A stretch of 64,000 nucleotides of DNA. Source: Pseudomonas anguilliseptica. Lineage in GTDB: Bacteria > Pseudomonadota > Gammaproteobacteria > Pseudomonadales > Pseudomonadaceae. The position numbers were made by a program, and so were the translations under genes. The notes under the pieces were generated by a model. The model saw only the letters and a list, made by a program, of their open reading frames with translations, had not been told where the DNA came from and made no database searches. Positions 26,066 through 35,615 of this stretch are shown piece after piece. The number at the start of each line of letters is the position of its first letter. Position 1 is the stretch's first letter. Location: contig NZ_FNSC01000001.1 of assembly GCF_900105355.1 (NCBI RefSeq), positions 620,001 to 684,000 of the forward strand, read 5' to 3'.

Positions 26066-27274
26066 TCAATGGCCTTTCTCGCTACGCAACTGGCCGACCT
26101 GCTGCGGGCTCAGCTCGGCCGCCTGGCCGCCCCAGGTCTGCCGCAGGTAATGCAGCAGGTCGCGCATCTGCCCGTCATCCAGTTTGTCGCTGAAGCCCGG
26201 CATCGGCTGCATGCGCTCGAAACCGGTGAACTGCTGCTCCTTGATGCCGTCATCGATCACCCGCAACAGGTTGCGCGCATCGTTCAGGCGCAGGGTGGTG
26301 TTGCCGTCCATGGCCACAGCCACATGTGGCACGCCCTCACCCGCCACGCCATGGCACCCGGCGCAGAGGTTGAGGTAATGCTGGCGACCCTGCTGCGCGC
26401 TGGCGTCGAGCTGTTTGAAGGCCACCGCGTTGACCTTGCGCGGCGCCGGCGGCTGATCGCCAAGCAGGTAGGTGGCCATGGCCTTGTGGTCGTCCAGCGG
26501 CAGGTACTGGGTGCTGTGGTGCAGCACCGGGTACATCTCGTTGAACATCGAACCCTGAGCGCTGATGCCGTGCTTGAGGAAGGTCGCCAGGTCATCGGTG
26601 CTCCAGCCGCGCTCGGCCAGGTCCTCGGCGAGCAGGCTGGGGGCCTCGTAACCGAGCAGCACGCCGCCCTGCAAACGCTGATCCTGTTGCAACGCACCAA
26701 GGGCATTGCGCGGCGTGTGGCACTCGCCGCAGTGGCCCAGGGCCTCGACCAGGTACTGGCCGCGTTGCCAGGTCTCGCTTTTGCCTTCAGACGGCAGCAT
26801 TTGCACGCGGTTCTTGTAGAGCATGTTCCAGAAGCCCAGACCGAAGCGCACATTGAACGGGAAGCTCAGGCTGGTTTGCGGGCTGGGTTTGGCGATCGGC
26901 TCCAGGCTCATCAGGTAGGCGTAGATGGCGTCGGAGTCTTCGCGCTTGAGCAGGTGATAGGAGGTGTACGGCATGGCCGGATAGAGCTTGCTGCCATCAC
27001 GCCGCTCACCTTCGGCCACCGCGCGGTAGAAGTCATCGGCGCTGTACTCGCCGATGCCGTACTGCTTGTCCGGGGTGATGTTGGTGCCGTAGATGGTGCC
27101 GAACGGCGACTCCAGCGGCAGGCCGCCGGCGTATTCGGCACCGCCTTCGACGCTGTGGCAGGCCACGCAGTCGGCGGCGCGCGCCAGGTACTTGCCGCGC
27201 TCAATCAGTTGCTTATCCGCCGCCTGGGCGGCCAACGGCAACAACAGGGCGGCAGCAATCAGAATGTTCTTCAT
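26066..27274 (-). CDS. Periplasmic multi-haem c-type cytochrome, electron acceptor of the Mo hydroxylase
   Basis: 402 aa from ATG 27274 (GGAAGG upstream). Signal peptide MKNILIAAALLLPLAAQA. Three CxxCH haem sites: CVACH (about residue 35), CGECH (about 184) and CAGCH (about 318), each with a downstream Met region. This three-haem form is typical of cytochromes paired with periplasmic molybdenum or PQQ dehydrogenases. It starts 2 bp after the 2Fe-2S subunit stop, so it should be the third subunit of that enzyme. Frame intact. Confidence 0.9.
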   Translation of the reverse strand: MKNILIAAALLLPLAAQAADKQLIERGKYLARAADCVACHSVEGGAEYAGGLPLESPFGTIYGTNITPDKQYGIGEYSADDFYRAVAEGERRDGSKLYPAMPYTSYHLLKREDSDAIYAYLMSLEPIAKPSPQTSLSFPFNVRFGLGFWNMLYKNRVQMLPSEGKSETWQRGQYLVEALGHCGECHTPRNALGALQQDQRLQGGVLLGYEAPSLLAEDLAERGWSTDDLATFLKHGISAQGSMFNEMYPVLHHSTQYLPLDDHKAMATYLLGDQPPAPRKVNAVAFKQLDASAQQGRQHYLNLCAGCHGVAGEGVPHVAVAMDGNTTLRLNDARNLLRVIDDGIKEQQFTGFERMQPMPGFSDKLDDGQMRDLLHYLRQTWGGQAAELSPQQVGQLRSEKGH

Positions 27275-27276
27275 GC

Positions 27277-27816
27277 TTAACCTTCCTTGACCAGGCCGAG
27301 AGACTCGACCACATCGCGCGCGGCGTTGTAGTAGCGCACGTAGCCGGTGCAACGGCAGATGTGCTTACCCAGGGCATCTTCGATCTCGCCTTCCAGCTCG
27401 CTGCGTTTGACCGGCTGGCGTTGGAGTTTTTCCACCAGCACGGTGGCGGCATTGACGTAGCCGGGGGTGCAGTAGCTGCACTGGAAGGCGAACTGGTCGA
27501 CGAACTGCTGCTGAATCGGGTTGAGCTGGCTGACTTCGCCCTGAGCATCGCGCTTGGCGTGGCCCTCGATAGTGCGTATGCGCTTGCCGTCGAAGAAATG
27601 CGCGCCGGTGATGCAGGTGCGGATTTCCTCGCTGGTGCCGTCGGGCTTGTCGAGGATCGCCACACAGGCGTGGCACACACCCTGGCCGCAGCCCAGGCGC
27701 GAGCCGGTGAGGTTCAGGTATTCGTGGAGAAAGTCGATCATCATCAGGTCGTCGGCCACTTCCAGCGGGCCGACCGCCTGGCTGTTAATGATCATGCTGA
27801 GCAGGCGCTTAGCCAT
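27277..27816 (-). CDS. 2Fe-2S subunit of a xanthine-oxidase-family dehydrogenase
   Basis: 179 aa. First plant-type cluster CGQGVCHAC (residues ~43-51) with a further Cys near 68 (RTCITG). Second cluster CSYC ... CRC (about 113-116 and 149-153). Electrons pass from the Mo cofactor to the cytochrome c subunit. The start overlaps the Mo subunit stop by 8 bp. Frame intact. It has no own signal peptide and would be co-exported with the Tat-carrying Mo subunit (known for this family). Confidence 0.93.
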   Translation of the reverse strand: MAKRLLSMIINSQAVGPLEVADDLMMIDFLHEYLNLTGSRLGCGQGVCHACVAILDKPDGTSEEIRTCITGAHFFDGKRIRTIEGHAKRDAQGEVSQLNPIQQQFVDQFAFQCSYCTPGYVNAATVLVEKLQRQPVKRSELEGEIEDALGKHICRCTGYVRYYNAARDVVESLGLVKEG

Positions 27817-30565
27817 GGAGGGCCTCCTTGATGCGGGCCGGAGTCAGGGGAAGGTCGCGCAAGCGCTTGCCGGTGGCGTGGGCCACGGCGTTGACGATGG
27901 CGCCGACCACCGGAATCATCACCACTTCGGCGATGCCCTTGGCCGGGTCACTGGGCGACAGCGGCGGCAAAATTTCCGCGCTTTGCGACCACACGGCACA
28001 GTCCTTGGCGCGCGGCAGTTGATAGCGGTTGAAGTTCCAGGTGCCGTCGCCGGGGCCGCCTTCATACAGCGGCATTTCTTCCAGCAGCGCGTGGCCGATG
28101 CCCATTGCGATGCCGCCTTCGAGCTGACCGAGCACCAGTTCTTCGACTATCACCCGGCCGCATTCGAGCCAGGAGTGATGGTTGATCACCCGCGCCTCGC
28201 CGCTGCCCTTGTTGACCTTGACCTCAACCAGCGTGGCCACCGGGCTGTAGTAGGTGACCATGGCGTTGTTCAGCTGGGTCACCGGGTACTTGATGCTGAC
28301 GCGGTCGAGCAGGTGGAAACCGTTGCGGGTCATCTGCGCCTTCTGCGCGGCACTTGCGCCGTCACCGTATTTCACCGCCAACGCATCCAGCGGCACACGC
28401 TCGCGCTGGCCGTTGATCTCGAACTCGCCTTCGGCCCAGCTCCAGCGGTTGAAGCCGTGCACGCTGATACCGGTGACCAATCCCAGCTCATGGGCCTTGT
28501 GCGCCAGCAGCTTGAACGGAATCGGCGGCATGCCGTCGGCAGTCAGTTTGCCTTCGACCCAGTGCGCGTTCTCGCGGCGTACCACATAAGGGTTGGCCAA
28601 CCCGCCGTGTTCACCACGCCCCCAGATGGCCAGGGCTGCCGGCCACAGACCGTGGATAAACAGCAGGCGCGCCGCCTCGCGAGTGGAATGCCCGGTGTAG
28701 TAGGAGGAGTTGGTCGCCGACGACGGCGAGGCCAGCTTGCCGACCCAGCGCGGGTTGCGCAGCGCGGCGTCCTGCTCGGCCTGGCTGATCATATAAGGGT
28801 TGCCACTGGTGGTCAGGGCCAGTTCGCTCCACTCGGTTTCGCCAGTCTTGATTTCATCGGCGGGCTGGCCGAGGTAGTCGGCGACCAGCAGAGCCTGCGA
28901 GGTGGCCATGCCGGTGCCCATGTCGATGGCAATCTGGCGCAGACTGACGCGGCCGTCGGCGCTGAACTCCAGGCTGGCCATCGGCGCTTCGGAGCCGGTG
29001 CCGAAGTCCTTCTGGCAGATGGCGAAACCAACGCCGTAGAGGTTGTCCGGGTCTTCGGCATCGAAGCGCTGCTTGCGCGCAACGCGGTTCTTCCAGATCT
29101 CGTGCTGCGCCGCCTTGTCGAGGATTTCGTCGAGGCGCAGCGCACCGGCCGGGATTGCGCCCTGGGTGTTCTTCATGCCGGACTGGAACACGTTTTTCTT
29201 GCGCAGCTCGATGGCATCGAGGTTCAGCCGCTCGGCCACTTCGTCCACCATCATTTCGGTGGCGGCCAGGTCGCTGCGCGGCAGGTAGTAGATCGATTGC
29301 GCCGCCGTGGCGCCGACCGCGGCCACAGAGGAGCTGTAGTTGGCACGGCCGCCGCCATCAACATCCATATGCGCGCGGAAGATCTGGAAGCGGTGGTCCT
29401 GCTTGTTCACCGCCAACTGGTAGTGCATGTCGAAGGGATGCCGCTTGATCCCACTCTGGAACTGCTCGTAGCGGTCATTGGCCAGGCGCACCGGCACACC
29501 GTCGCCGTAGATCGCGGCCAGGACGGCGTAGAAGACGAAGATGTTGTTGTCCTTGGAACCGTAACCGACGGTGTAGCCAGGGTGCATGCTGAGCTTTTTC
29601 ACGCCGAACCTGGAGGGCTCGAGCATATGCGCGGTCTGCTCGGCCACTTCGAACGGGCACTGGGTGGCGACCACAAAATGCAGGGTGCCGCTAGCTGGAT
29701 CAAACCAGCCGTTGCCGTTGTCGGCCTCCAGCGCGGCCGGCTCGATGGACTGGGTGGTGAAGCGCTCGTCGAACACCAGCCAGTCGTCCGGCGGGGTCTG
29801 CAGCTGGTTGAGCATCTGTTCGGCGTGGTACAGGCCCTGCTGGGTCAGGTCGCCACTGACCTTGCCCTCGCCCCAGGCCGGTTTGCGGTTGTGGATCAGC
29901 GGGAACAGCATGCTGTCCTTGAGGCTGGAGAAGGTGTCCGGCTCGAACGGCGTGCTGCCGCCGACGCGCACAAAGCGGAAGCTGCCGTAGGGGTCGCTCT
30001 GGAACGCCGGTGCCTGCTCGCCGTAGCGGATCACCTTGTCGTTGAACTTGAGGATGTTCTTGGCCTGACGATAGCGCTCGAAGTCATGCCAGATCAGCAG
30101 CGCCACCGGGTGCCCGATAAACATCGGCACCTGGCCTTCGGGCAGCAGCGGGTCGAGGTTGTGGCCCTCCGGAAAGCTGATGCCGTCCTTGGCCAGATCG
30201 CTGGCGGTCACTACACGTTGCGGCTGCAACTCGGCCGGCAGCACCGACAGGTCGAAGCCCTGATACAGCTGCTCGGTGCGCGTGGCCTTTAGCAACAGCG
30301 CATGGCCTTGCTGCTGCGGCCAGCCGGGCATGTCCTTGGCGCGAATATCGCGGGCAAACACCTTGGCCCCACAGGCCTTGGACACCCCGTCGATACGCGC
30401 CACGGCCTTACCGCTGGCGTCATACCAAGGCTGCGGCATGGCGGTTACACGCTCTTCGAACAAGGCGGCAAACGCCTTGCTGCCCAGCGGGGCGAAACTG
30501 ATGCCGATACCGGCGATGACGCTGCCTTGCAGAAAGGCGCGGCGGGACAACTCAGGAGTGGACAT
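27809..30565 (-). CDS. Molybdopterin-binding subunit of a periplasmic aldehyde/xanthine-type dehydrogenase
   Basis: 918 aa from ATG 30565. Twin-arginine signal SRRAFLQGSVIAGIGISFAP (residues 7-26). Xanthine-oxidase family body with an alkaline-type first domain (KVFARDIRAKDMPG), Mo-binding TVGYGSKDNN, DMGTGMATSQ, and the catalytic Glu region KGIAEVVMIP near the C-terminus. Oxidises an unknown substrate, likely an aldehyde or N-heterocycle. Odd: around residue 434 the sequence runs PRSDLAATEMMVDEVAERL without the xRxxGxxQ-type loop expected just before EMMVDE, which suggests an in-frame deletion of some 15-20 residues. The gene is otherwise complete. Confidence 0.85.
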   Translation of the reverse strand: MSTPELSRRAFLQGSVIAGIGISFAPLGSKAFAALFEERVTAMPQPWYDASGKAVARIDGVSKACGAKVFARDIRAKDMPGWPQQQGHALLLKATRTEQLYQGFDLSVLPAELQPQRVVTASDLAKDGISFPEGHNLDPLLPEGQVPMFIGHPVALLIWHDFERYRQAKNILKFNDKVIRYGEQAPAFQSDPYGSFRFVRVGGSTPFEPDTFSSLKDSMLFPLIHNRKPAWGEGKVSGDLTQQGLYHAEQMLNQLQTPPDDWLVFDERFTTQSIEPAALEADNGNGWFDPASGTLHFVVATQCPFEVAEQTAHMLEPSRFGVKKLSMHPGYTVGYGSKDNNIFVFYAVLAAIYGDGVPVRLANDRYEQFQSGIKRHPFDMHYQLAVNKQDHRFQIFRAHMDVDGGGRANYSSSVAAVGATAAQSIYYLPRSDLAATEMMVDEVAERLNLDAIELRKKNVFQSGMKNTQGAIPAGALRLDEILDKAAQHEIWKNRVARKQRFDAEDPDNLYGVGFAICQKDFGTGSEAPMASLEFSADGRVSLRQIAIDMGTGMATSQALLVADYLGQPADEIKTGETEWSELALTTSGNPYMISQAEQDAALRNPRWVGKLASPSSATNSSYYTGHSTREAARLLFIHGLWPAALAIWGRGEHGGLANPYVVRRENAHWVEGKLTADGMPPIPFKLLAHKAHELGLVTGISVHGFNRWSWAEGEFEINGQRERVPLDALAVKYGDGASAAQKAQMTRNGFHLLDRVSIKYPVTQLNNAMVTYYSPVATLVEVKVNKGSGEARVINHHSWLECGRVIVEELVLGQLEGGIAMGIGHALLEEMPLYEGGPGDGTWNFNRYQLPRAKDCAVWSQSAEILPPLSPSDPAKGIAEVVMIPVVGAIVNAVAHATGKRLRDLPLTPARIKEALHG

Positions 30566-30837
30566 GTCCGTTCCTCGAGGCCAGAGCAGCCTGGCCATTT
30601 ACGTGAACAAAAGACAGACAGGCGCGCCGCTTACAAGCACGGAGCATAATCAGCGTAGACGACAGATTTATTGACCTGGAAGTCAGATTCTACTCAAGTC
30701 ATTGCCACAACAGAATAAAAACCTGCCTTTGCAGTCAGATAAGTTCGTTGCAGCGTCTCTAACGCGGGCTTCAGCATACCGTCCGCACGGACGCATGCTA
30801 GGCTGCGCCTCCCGCCAGCCGTGCGAGTTGTTCGGCC
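30566..30837. other. Intergenic region between the Mo hydroxylase operon and the MFS gene
   Basis: 272 bp between divergently read genes. It should hold promoters for both, and 30600-30760 is richer in A/T than the surroundings. I see no convincing -35/-10 pair, operator palindrome or small gene. Confidence 0.4.
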
Positions 30838-31909
30838 ATGTCTCAGCTTTTACGTCACCAGCGCCCATTCCTGGCCTTCTGGTTCGCCCGGGTATTCACC
30901 GCCAGCGGCTTCCAGATGATTACCGTGGCAATCGGCTGGCAGATGTATGCGCTGACCGGCAACGTGCTCGACCTCGGCCTGGTCGGGCTGAATGATCTTC
31001 GTGATTGCCTTTCTGCTCGGCACCGCCCGCGCCTTCGAGATGCCCACCACCCAGGCATTGCTGCCGAATATCGTCCCGCCTGGGCTGTTCCCCGCTGCCG
31101 TAGCCGCGTCGGCCTCGGCCATGCAGGCTGCCTGCATCATTGCGCCGGCGCTGGGCGGTTTGCTCTATGCGCTCGGCACGCACTGGGTCTATGGCCCGGC
31201 CGTGCTGCTGTATGGCTGCGCCCTGAGCCTGATGCTCAGCCTGCCGGCGCGCCAGTTGCCGCTGAAACAGAAAGTCTCGCTGGATTCGCTGCTGGCCGGA
31301 TTTCGCTTTATTCGCAGCCGCCCTGCCGTGTTCGGCGCGGTGTCGATGGACATGCTGGCGGTGCTGCTCAGCGGCGCCACCGCGCTGCTGCCGGTGTTTG
31401 CCAAGGACATTCTGCTCACCGGCCCCTGGGGCCTCGGCCTGCTGCGTTCGGCGCCGGCAGTGGGCGCGCTGCTGATGTCGCTGTGGCTGGCGCGCTTTCC
31501 CATCGAGCGACGAGTCGGCCCAGTGATGTTCAGCTCGGTGGCAATCTTCGGCGTGGCGACCATCGGCTTCGGCCTGTCCGCCTCGCTGTGGTTCAGCCTG
31601 GCAACGCTGGTAGTTCTGGGCGCGGCGGACATGATCAGCATGGTGATCCGTGGCGCCTTCGTGCAACTGCAAACCCCGGACGAGATGCGCGGCCGTGTCG
31701 GTGCGGTCAACGGCCTGTTTATCGGTGCGTCCAATCAGCTGGGGGATTTCCGCGCCGGGGTCAGCGCCGCCTGGTTCGGCACTGTGCCGGCGGTGCTGAT
31801 TGGCGGAGTCGGGGCGATTCTGGTCACCGGCCTGTGGATCCGCCTGTTCCCCGAACTGGCCAAGCGTGACCATCTGCACCCGCAAGGCCCAGAGCGAGCC
31901 AGTAACTAG
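30838..31909 (+). pseudogene. MFS transporter with internal deletion and frameshift
   Basis: From ATG 30838 the frame encodes the start of an MFS_3-type permease (HQRPFLAFWFARVFTASGFQM...NVLDLGLVGL, first ~51 residues, TM1). At about 30989 it leaves frame; the other frame then runs from MIFVIAFLLGTARAFEMPTTQALLP to the natural end at 31909 (305 residues). Family members have some 50-60 more residues (rest of loop, TM2-TM3 with the A motif) between these points. So a deletion of about 150-180 bp that is not a multiple of three is inferred. The last 4 bp overlap the convergent DJ-1 gene. Confidence 0.85.
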
Positions 31910-32463
31910 CTGACCAACATGGTCTCAGCGACCTGCTTGCGCACGGCCTTGCCGCACAGCTGCTCGACCAGGGTCAGGGCAAACTCCATTGCGGTGCCGG
32001 GGCCCTGGCTGGTGATGCAGTTGCCATCGACCACCACCGGCTGATCGACAAACACGCAACCGCTGAGGCGATCACTGAACGCGGGGTAGCAGGTCATGCG
32101 CCGCTGCCTGAGCACGCCGTACTGCTGCAAGGCCAGCGCAGGCGCTGCGCAGATCGCGGCAAACAGCTTGCCGGCCTTGGCCTGCTCACGCACCCGCTCG
32201 GCCAGCGGTTCGTGCTCGGCCAGGTGTTGTGCGCCAGGCATACCGCCGGGCAGCACGATCAGATCGAAGGGCTGGGCCAGCACATCCACCAGCATGGTGT
32301 CGGCGGTCAGGCGCGTGCCACGGGCACAGGTGATCATCCGCCGGCTTTCGATGCTGGCCACCACCACTTCAACCTCGGCACGTCGCAGTACGTCAATCAG
32401 GGTTACGCATTCGAGGTCTTCGACACCATCGGCAACGCTGATAAGAGCCCGTGCAGTCATCAT
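31906..32463 (-). CDS. DJ-1/PfpI family protein (YajL-like)
   Basis: 185 aa single-domain DJ-1 superfamily protein. The nucleophile elbow is AAICAAPALAL with Cys near residue 105; the preceding Glu is in GVEDLE (residue ~16-18). LPGGMPGA is the usual strand-turn. Such proteins are glyoxalase/deglycase-like or redox chaperones. GGAGCG before ATG 32463; a second in-frame ATG follows immediately. Convergent with the broken MFS gene. Confidence 0.9.
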   Translation of the reverse strand: MMTARALISVADGVEDLECVTLIDVLRRAEVEVVVASIESRRMITCARGTRLTADTMLVDVLAQPFDLIVLPGGMPGAQHLAEHEPLAERVREQAKAGKLFAAICAAPALALQQYGVLRQRRMTCYPAFSDRLSGCVFVDQPVVVDGNCITSQGPGTAMEFALTLVEQLCGKAVRKQVAETMLVS

Positions 32464-32510
32464 TTCGCTCCTTGCAAATCAGGTACATAAACTGTCCGAG
32501 CGGTCATAAA

Positions 32511-32539
32511 TTCACCCCTTCCGGACGAGCTGATATGAT
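32511..32539 (+). promoter_or_regulatory. Candidate sigma-70 promoter of the purine permease
   Basis: TTCACC (-35-like, 4 of 6) at 32511, 17-bp spacer, TATGAT (-10, 5 of 6) at 32534. Located about 105 bp before the permease start. Prediction by eye only. Confidence 0.45.
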
Positions 32540-32572
32540 GCGCGCCTTTTTCCAGATCGCCAGCAAAAACAT

Positions 32573-32630
32573 GCACCCACGCGTGGATGTGCTTTGCTTT
32601 CGGTTTGCATAAACACGGCAAAAAAGCCGT
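32573..32630 (+). other. Two hairpins in the 5' leader of the purine permease
   Basis: CCACGCGTGG at 32577-32586 is a 10-bp palindrome with extra weak pairs outside it. ACGGC / GCCGT around a 7-A loop is at 32615-32630, about 15 bp before the permease start and 3-5 bp before GGGGAG. A cis-acting RNA element is possible. It does not match a purine or PreQ1 riboswitch consensus that I know. Confidence 0.4.
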
Positions 32631-32645
32631 TACGGGGAGTGCCAC

Positions 32646-33938
32646 ATGCTGGAAAGACTGTTCCAACTCAAAGCCCACAACACCACGGTGCGCACCGAGA
32701 TTCTGGCGGGGCTGACCACCTTCCTGACCATGGCCTACATCCTCTTCGTCAACCCCAACATGCTGGCCGAAACCGGTATGGACAAGGGTGCGGTATTCGT
32801 TGCCACCTGCCTGGCAGCGGCGCTTGGCTCGGCCATCATGGGCCTGCTGGCCAACTACCCGATTGCCCTGGCACCCGGCATGGGCCTCAACGCCTTCTTC
32901 ACCTACACCGTGGTGCTGACCATGGGGTACACCTGGCAGACCGCTCTCGGTGCGGTGTTTCTCTCCGGTGCGATCTTCTTTCTGCTGTCGATCTTCAAGA
33001 TCCGCGAGTGGATCATCAACAGCATCCCGCTGGCCCTGCGCGCCGGTATTGCGGCCGGTATCGGCCTGTTCCTGGCGATTATCGCGCTGAAAAACGCCGG
33101 CATCGTGGTGGACAATCCGGCCACCCTGGTTGGTCTGGGTGACCTGAGCAAGGGCGGCCCGCTGCTGGCCTGCCTGGGCTTCTTCGTGATTGCCGCGCTG
33201 GCCTACCGTCGCGTCACCGGCTCGGTGATGATCGGCATTCTGCTGGTCACCGGCCTGTCGATCCTGTTCGGCCTGTCGCAGCTCAATGGCGTGGTGTCGA
33301 TGCCACCGTCACTGACTCCGACCCTGATGCAGCTGGACATCATGGGCGCGCTGGATATCGGCCTGCTCAGCGTGATCTTCGCCTTCCTCTTCGTTGACCT
33401 GTTCGACACCTCCGGCACCCTGGTCGGCGTGGCGCAGAAGGCCAACCTGCTGGACAAGGACGGCAAGATGCCCAAGCTCGGCCGCGCCCTGCTGGCCGAC
33501 AGCACCGCGACCATGGCCGGCGCGGCGCTGGGCACCTCGACCACCACCAGCTATATCGAATCCGCCGCTGGGATCAGTGCCGGCGGGCGTACCGGTCTGA
33601 CCGCCTGCGTGGTGGCCATCCTGTTCCTCCTGGCACTGTTCTTCGCCCCGCTGGCTGGCGCCGTACCGGCTTTCGCCACCGCACCGGCGCTGATGTTTGT
33701 TGCCGTACTGATGATGAGCAGCCTGGCGCAGATCGACTGGGACGACCTCACCGTCGCCGCCCCCGTGGTGGTCGCCGCCCTGGCCATGCCGCTGACCTTC
33801 TCGATTGCCAACGGCATCGCCTTCGGCTTTATCGCCTGGACCCTGATCAAGCTGCTGGCCGGCCGCTGGCGCGATCTCAACCCGGCGCTGGTGGTGCTCT
33901 CGGTGCTGTTTGCGATCAAACTGGCGTACTTCGCTTAA
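32646..33938 (+). CDS. NCS2-family (AzgA-like) purine/hypoxanthine permease
   Basis: 430 aa with about 12-14 transmembrane helices. Family stretches: EILAGLTTFLTMAYILFVNP (residues 18-37), APGMGLNAFFTY (about 77-88), FLFVDLFDTSGTLVGVA, and GTSTTTSYIESAAGI (about 297-311), the last binding substrate and driving proton symport. Takes up adenine, guanine or hypoxanthine; which one is not determined. GGGGAG before ATG. Independent transcription unit. Confidence 0.93.
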   Translation: MLERLFQLKAHNTTVRTEILAGLTTFLTMAYILFVNPNMLAETGMDKGAVFVATCLAAALGSAIMGLLANYPIALAPGMGLNAFFTYTVVLTMGYTWQTALGAVFLSGAIFFLLSIFKIREWIINSIPLALRAGIAAGIGLFLAIIALKNAGIVVDNPATLVGLGDLSKGGPLLACLGFFVIAALAYRRVTGSVMIGILLVTGLSILFGLSQLNGVVSMPPSLTPTLMQLDIMGALDIGLLSVIFAFLFVDLFDTSGTLVGVAQKANLLDKDGKMPKLGRALLADSTATMAGAALGTSTTTSYIESAAGISAGGRTGLTACVVAILFLLALFFAPLAGAVPAFATAPALMFVAVLMMSSLAQIDWDDLTVAAPVVVAALAMPLTFSIANGIAFGFIAWTLIKLLAGRWRDLNPALVVLSVLFAIKLAYFA

Positions 33939-33955
33939 TCGCGCAGCACGTCATC

Positions 33956-33982
33956 GTAGGAGCGGGCGATGCCCGCTCCTAC
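33956..33982. repeat. REP-like hairpin, type 1
   Basis: GTAGGAGCGGGC-gat-GCCCGCTCCTAC is a perfect 12-bp inverted repeat in the 73-bp gap before trmA. This is a common Pseudomonas REP form and may act as a 3' end for the permease mRNA. Confidence 0.85.
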
Positions 33983-34011
33983 CCATTAACTGTAAAGATT
34001 TCGAGTAAACC

Positions 34012-35100
34012 ATGAGCCGTTCCCAGTTCGATCCCGCCAACTACGCCGCCCAGCTTGCGGACAAGCAGCAGCGCCTGATCGAGCTGCTGGCGCCGTTCAA
34101 CGCCCCAGCCCCCGAGGTGTTCGAATCGCCGCGCGAGCATTACCGCCTGCGCGCCGAATTCCGTCTATGGCGTGAAGGCGAAGGCCGGCACTACGCCATG
34201 TTCGAAGCGGGTGACAAGTTCACGCCGATTTTCTTCGAAAACTTCCCCATCGCCAGCGCGCAGATCAACGCCCTGATGCCACGCCTGAAAGCCGCTTGGC
34301 AGGCCAGTAGCGCCCTGAGCTTCAAGCTGTTCCAGGTCGAGTTTCTCACCACCCTGGCCGGCGATGGCCTGATTACCCTGTGCTACCACCGCCCACTGGA
34401 CGCCGCTTGGCAAGCCGAAGCTGAAAAGCTCGCCACCGACCTGCAGGTCAGCATCATCGGCCGCTCCAAGGGCAAGCGCATCGTCATCGGCAAGGACTAT
34501 GTCGAGGAAAAACTGCAAGTCGCCGGACGCACTTTCAGCTATCGCCAACCGGAGGGCGCGTTTACCCAGCCCAACGGCGAAGTGAACCAGAAGATGCTCG
34601 CCTGGGCCTATGACGCGCTCGGCGAACGCTCGGACGATCTGCTGGAGCTGTACTGCGGCAACGGCAACTTCACCCTGCCGCTGGCCACCCGCGTACGCAA
34701 GGTGCTGGCCACCGAGATCAGCAAGTCCTCGGTGAATGCCGCCTTGGCCAACCTGGCCGACAACGGCGTGGATAACGTCAGCCTGGTGCGCCTATCCGCC
34801 GAAGAGCTGACCGAAGCGCTGAATGAAGTGCGGCCGTTCCGCCGCCTGGCCGATATCGACCTGAAAAGTTACGACTTCGGCTGCGTATTCGTCGACCCGC
34901 CGCGCGCCGGCATGGACCCGGATACCTGCGAGCTGACCCGACGCTTCGAGCGCATCCTGTACATCTCCTGCAATCCGGAGACCCTGGCCGCCAACATCGC
35001 CCAGCTCAACGACACCCATCAGGTGACGCGCTGCGCGCTGTTCGACCAGTTCCCCTACACCCACCATATGGAGTCGGGCGTACTGCTGGAGCGCCGTTAA
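34012..35100 (+). CDS. trmA: tRNA (uracil-5-)-methyltransferase
   Basis: Makes m5U54 (ribothymidine) in tRNA; 362 aa. SAM loop [16 protein letters not shown] (about residue 209-224), [10 protein letters not shown] (about 294-303) and the catalytic Cys in [10 protein letters not shown] (about 321-330). The N-terminal half has the TrmA-specific [27 protein letters not shown]. Absence of the Fe-S Cys set separates it from RlmC/RlmD. Normal length. Confidence 0.96.
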   Translation: MSRSQFDPANYAAQLADKQQRLIELLAPFNAPAPEVFESPREHYRLRAEFRLWREGEGRHYAMFEAGDKFTPIFFENFPIASAQINALMPRLKAAWQASSALSFKLFQVEFLTTLAGDGLITLCYHRPLDAAWQAEAEKLATDLQVSIIGRSKGKRIVIGKDYVEEKLQVAGRTFSYRQPEGAFTQPNGEVNQKMLAWAYDALGERSDDLLELYCGNGNFTLPLATRVRKVLATEISKSSVNAALANLADNGVDNVSLVRLSAEELTEALNEVRPFRRLADIDLKSYDFGCVFVDPPRAGMDPDTCELTRRFERILYISCNPETLAANIAQLNDTHQVTRCALFDQFPYTHHMESGVLLERR

Positions 35101-35102
35101 GC

Positions 35103-35489
35103 TTAAAGCCGCTGCAGCCCGCGCAGCGCCCAGAAACACAGCCCCGCCAATACCACTTCCAATAGCAGCGCGTAGAGATTGAAGGTCTGCTGCGCGCCGC
35201 CATCGAGCCACAATCCGCCAATCCGTGCCAAGGCCAGGGCGCTGTAGAGCAGTACCAGCAGGGTCAGCGCCGCTCGGGTCAGGTCCAGCCGGCTCAGCGA
35301 CAGGCCGATAAACGCCGCCAGGCCCAGTTGCAGGCCGCCATAGAACGCTCGCATATCGGTGGCCGCCGCTGGCGACATCAGCAGCATGCCGCTGAGATTG
35401 GCCATTTCATGGGGACGCACAAAATAGGCCAGCCCCAGCCCTGCCAATGCCAACAGTTGAATAACCAGCACTATGCGTGCAAACAACAT
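35103..35489 (-). CDS. DUF4345-like small membrane protein
   Basis: 128 aa from ATG 35489 (GGAGG upstream; GTG at 35495 is an alternative). Four hydrophobic segments at about 4-22, 48-66, 70-88 and 104-122. The first loop has RPHEMANLSGM and the second helix follows ATDMRAFYGGLQLGLA, which fits the DUF4345 pattern. Convergent with trmA, 2 bp apart. Function unknown. Confidence 0.75.
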   Translation of the reverse strand: MLFARIVLVIQLLALAGLGLAYFVRPHEMANLSGMLLMSPAAATDMRAFYGGLQLGLAAFIGLSLSRLDLTRAALTLLVLLYSALALARIGGLWLDGGAQQTFNLYALLLEVVLAGLCFWALRGLQRL

Positions 35490-35615
35490 GGACACCCCCT
35501 CCCCCAGAAATCAAGCTCGCAGCATAAGCTGCGCCCGTCCGATTCGGAAATCGCCGGTGGTTAGCCACGGCCGCGCGGCGCTATGCTCAGCCTTTCACCT
35601 GCCAGGAGTCACCCC

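Noticed and set aside
27554..30292. Open frame of 912 codons on the plus strand
   Set aside because: It lies antisense to the Mo subunit, has the skewed composition of a mirror frame in high-GC DNA, and no ribosome binding site or known domain.
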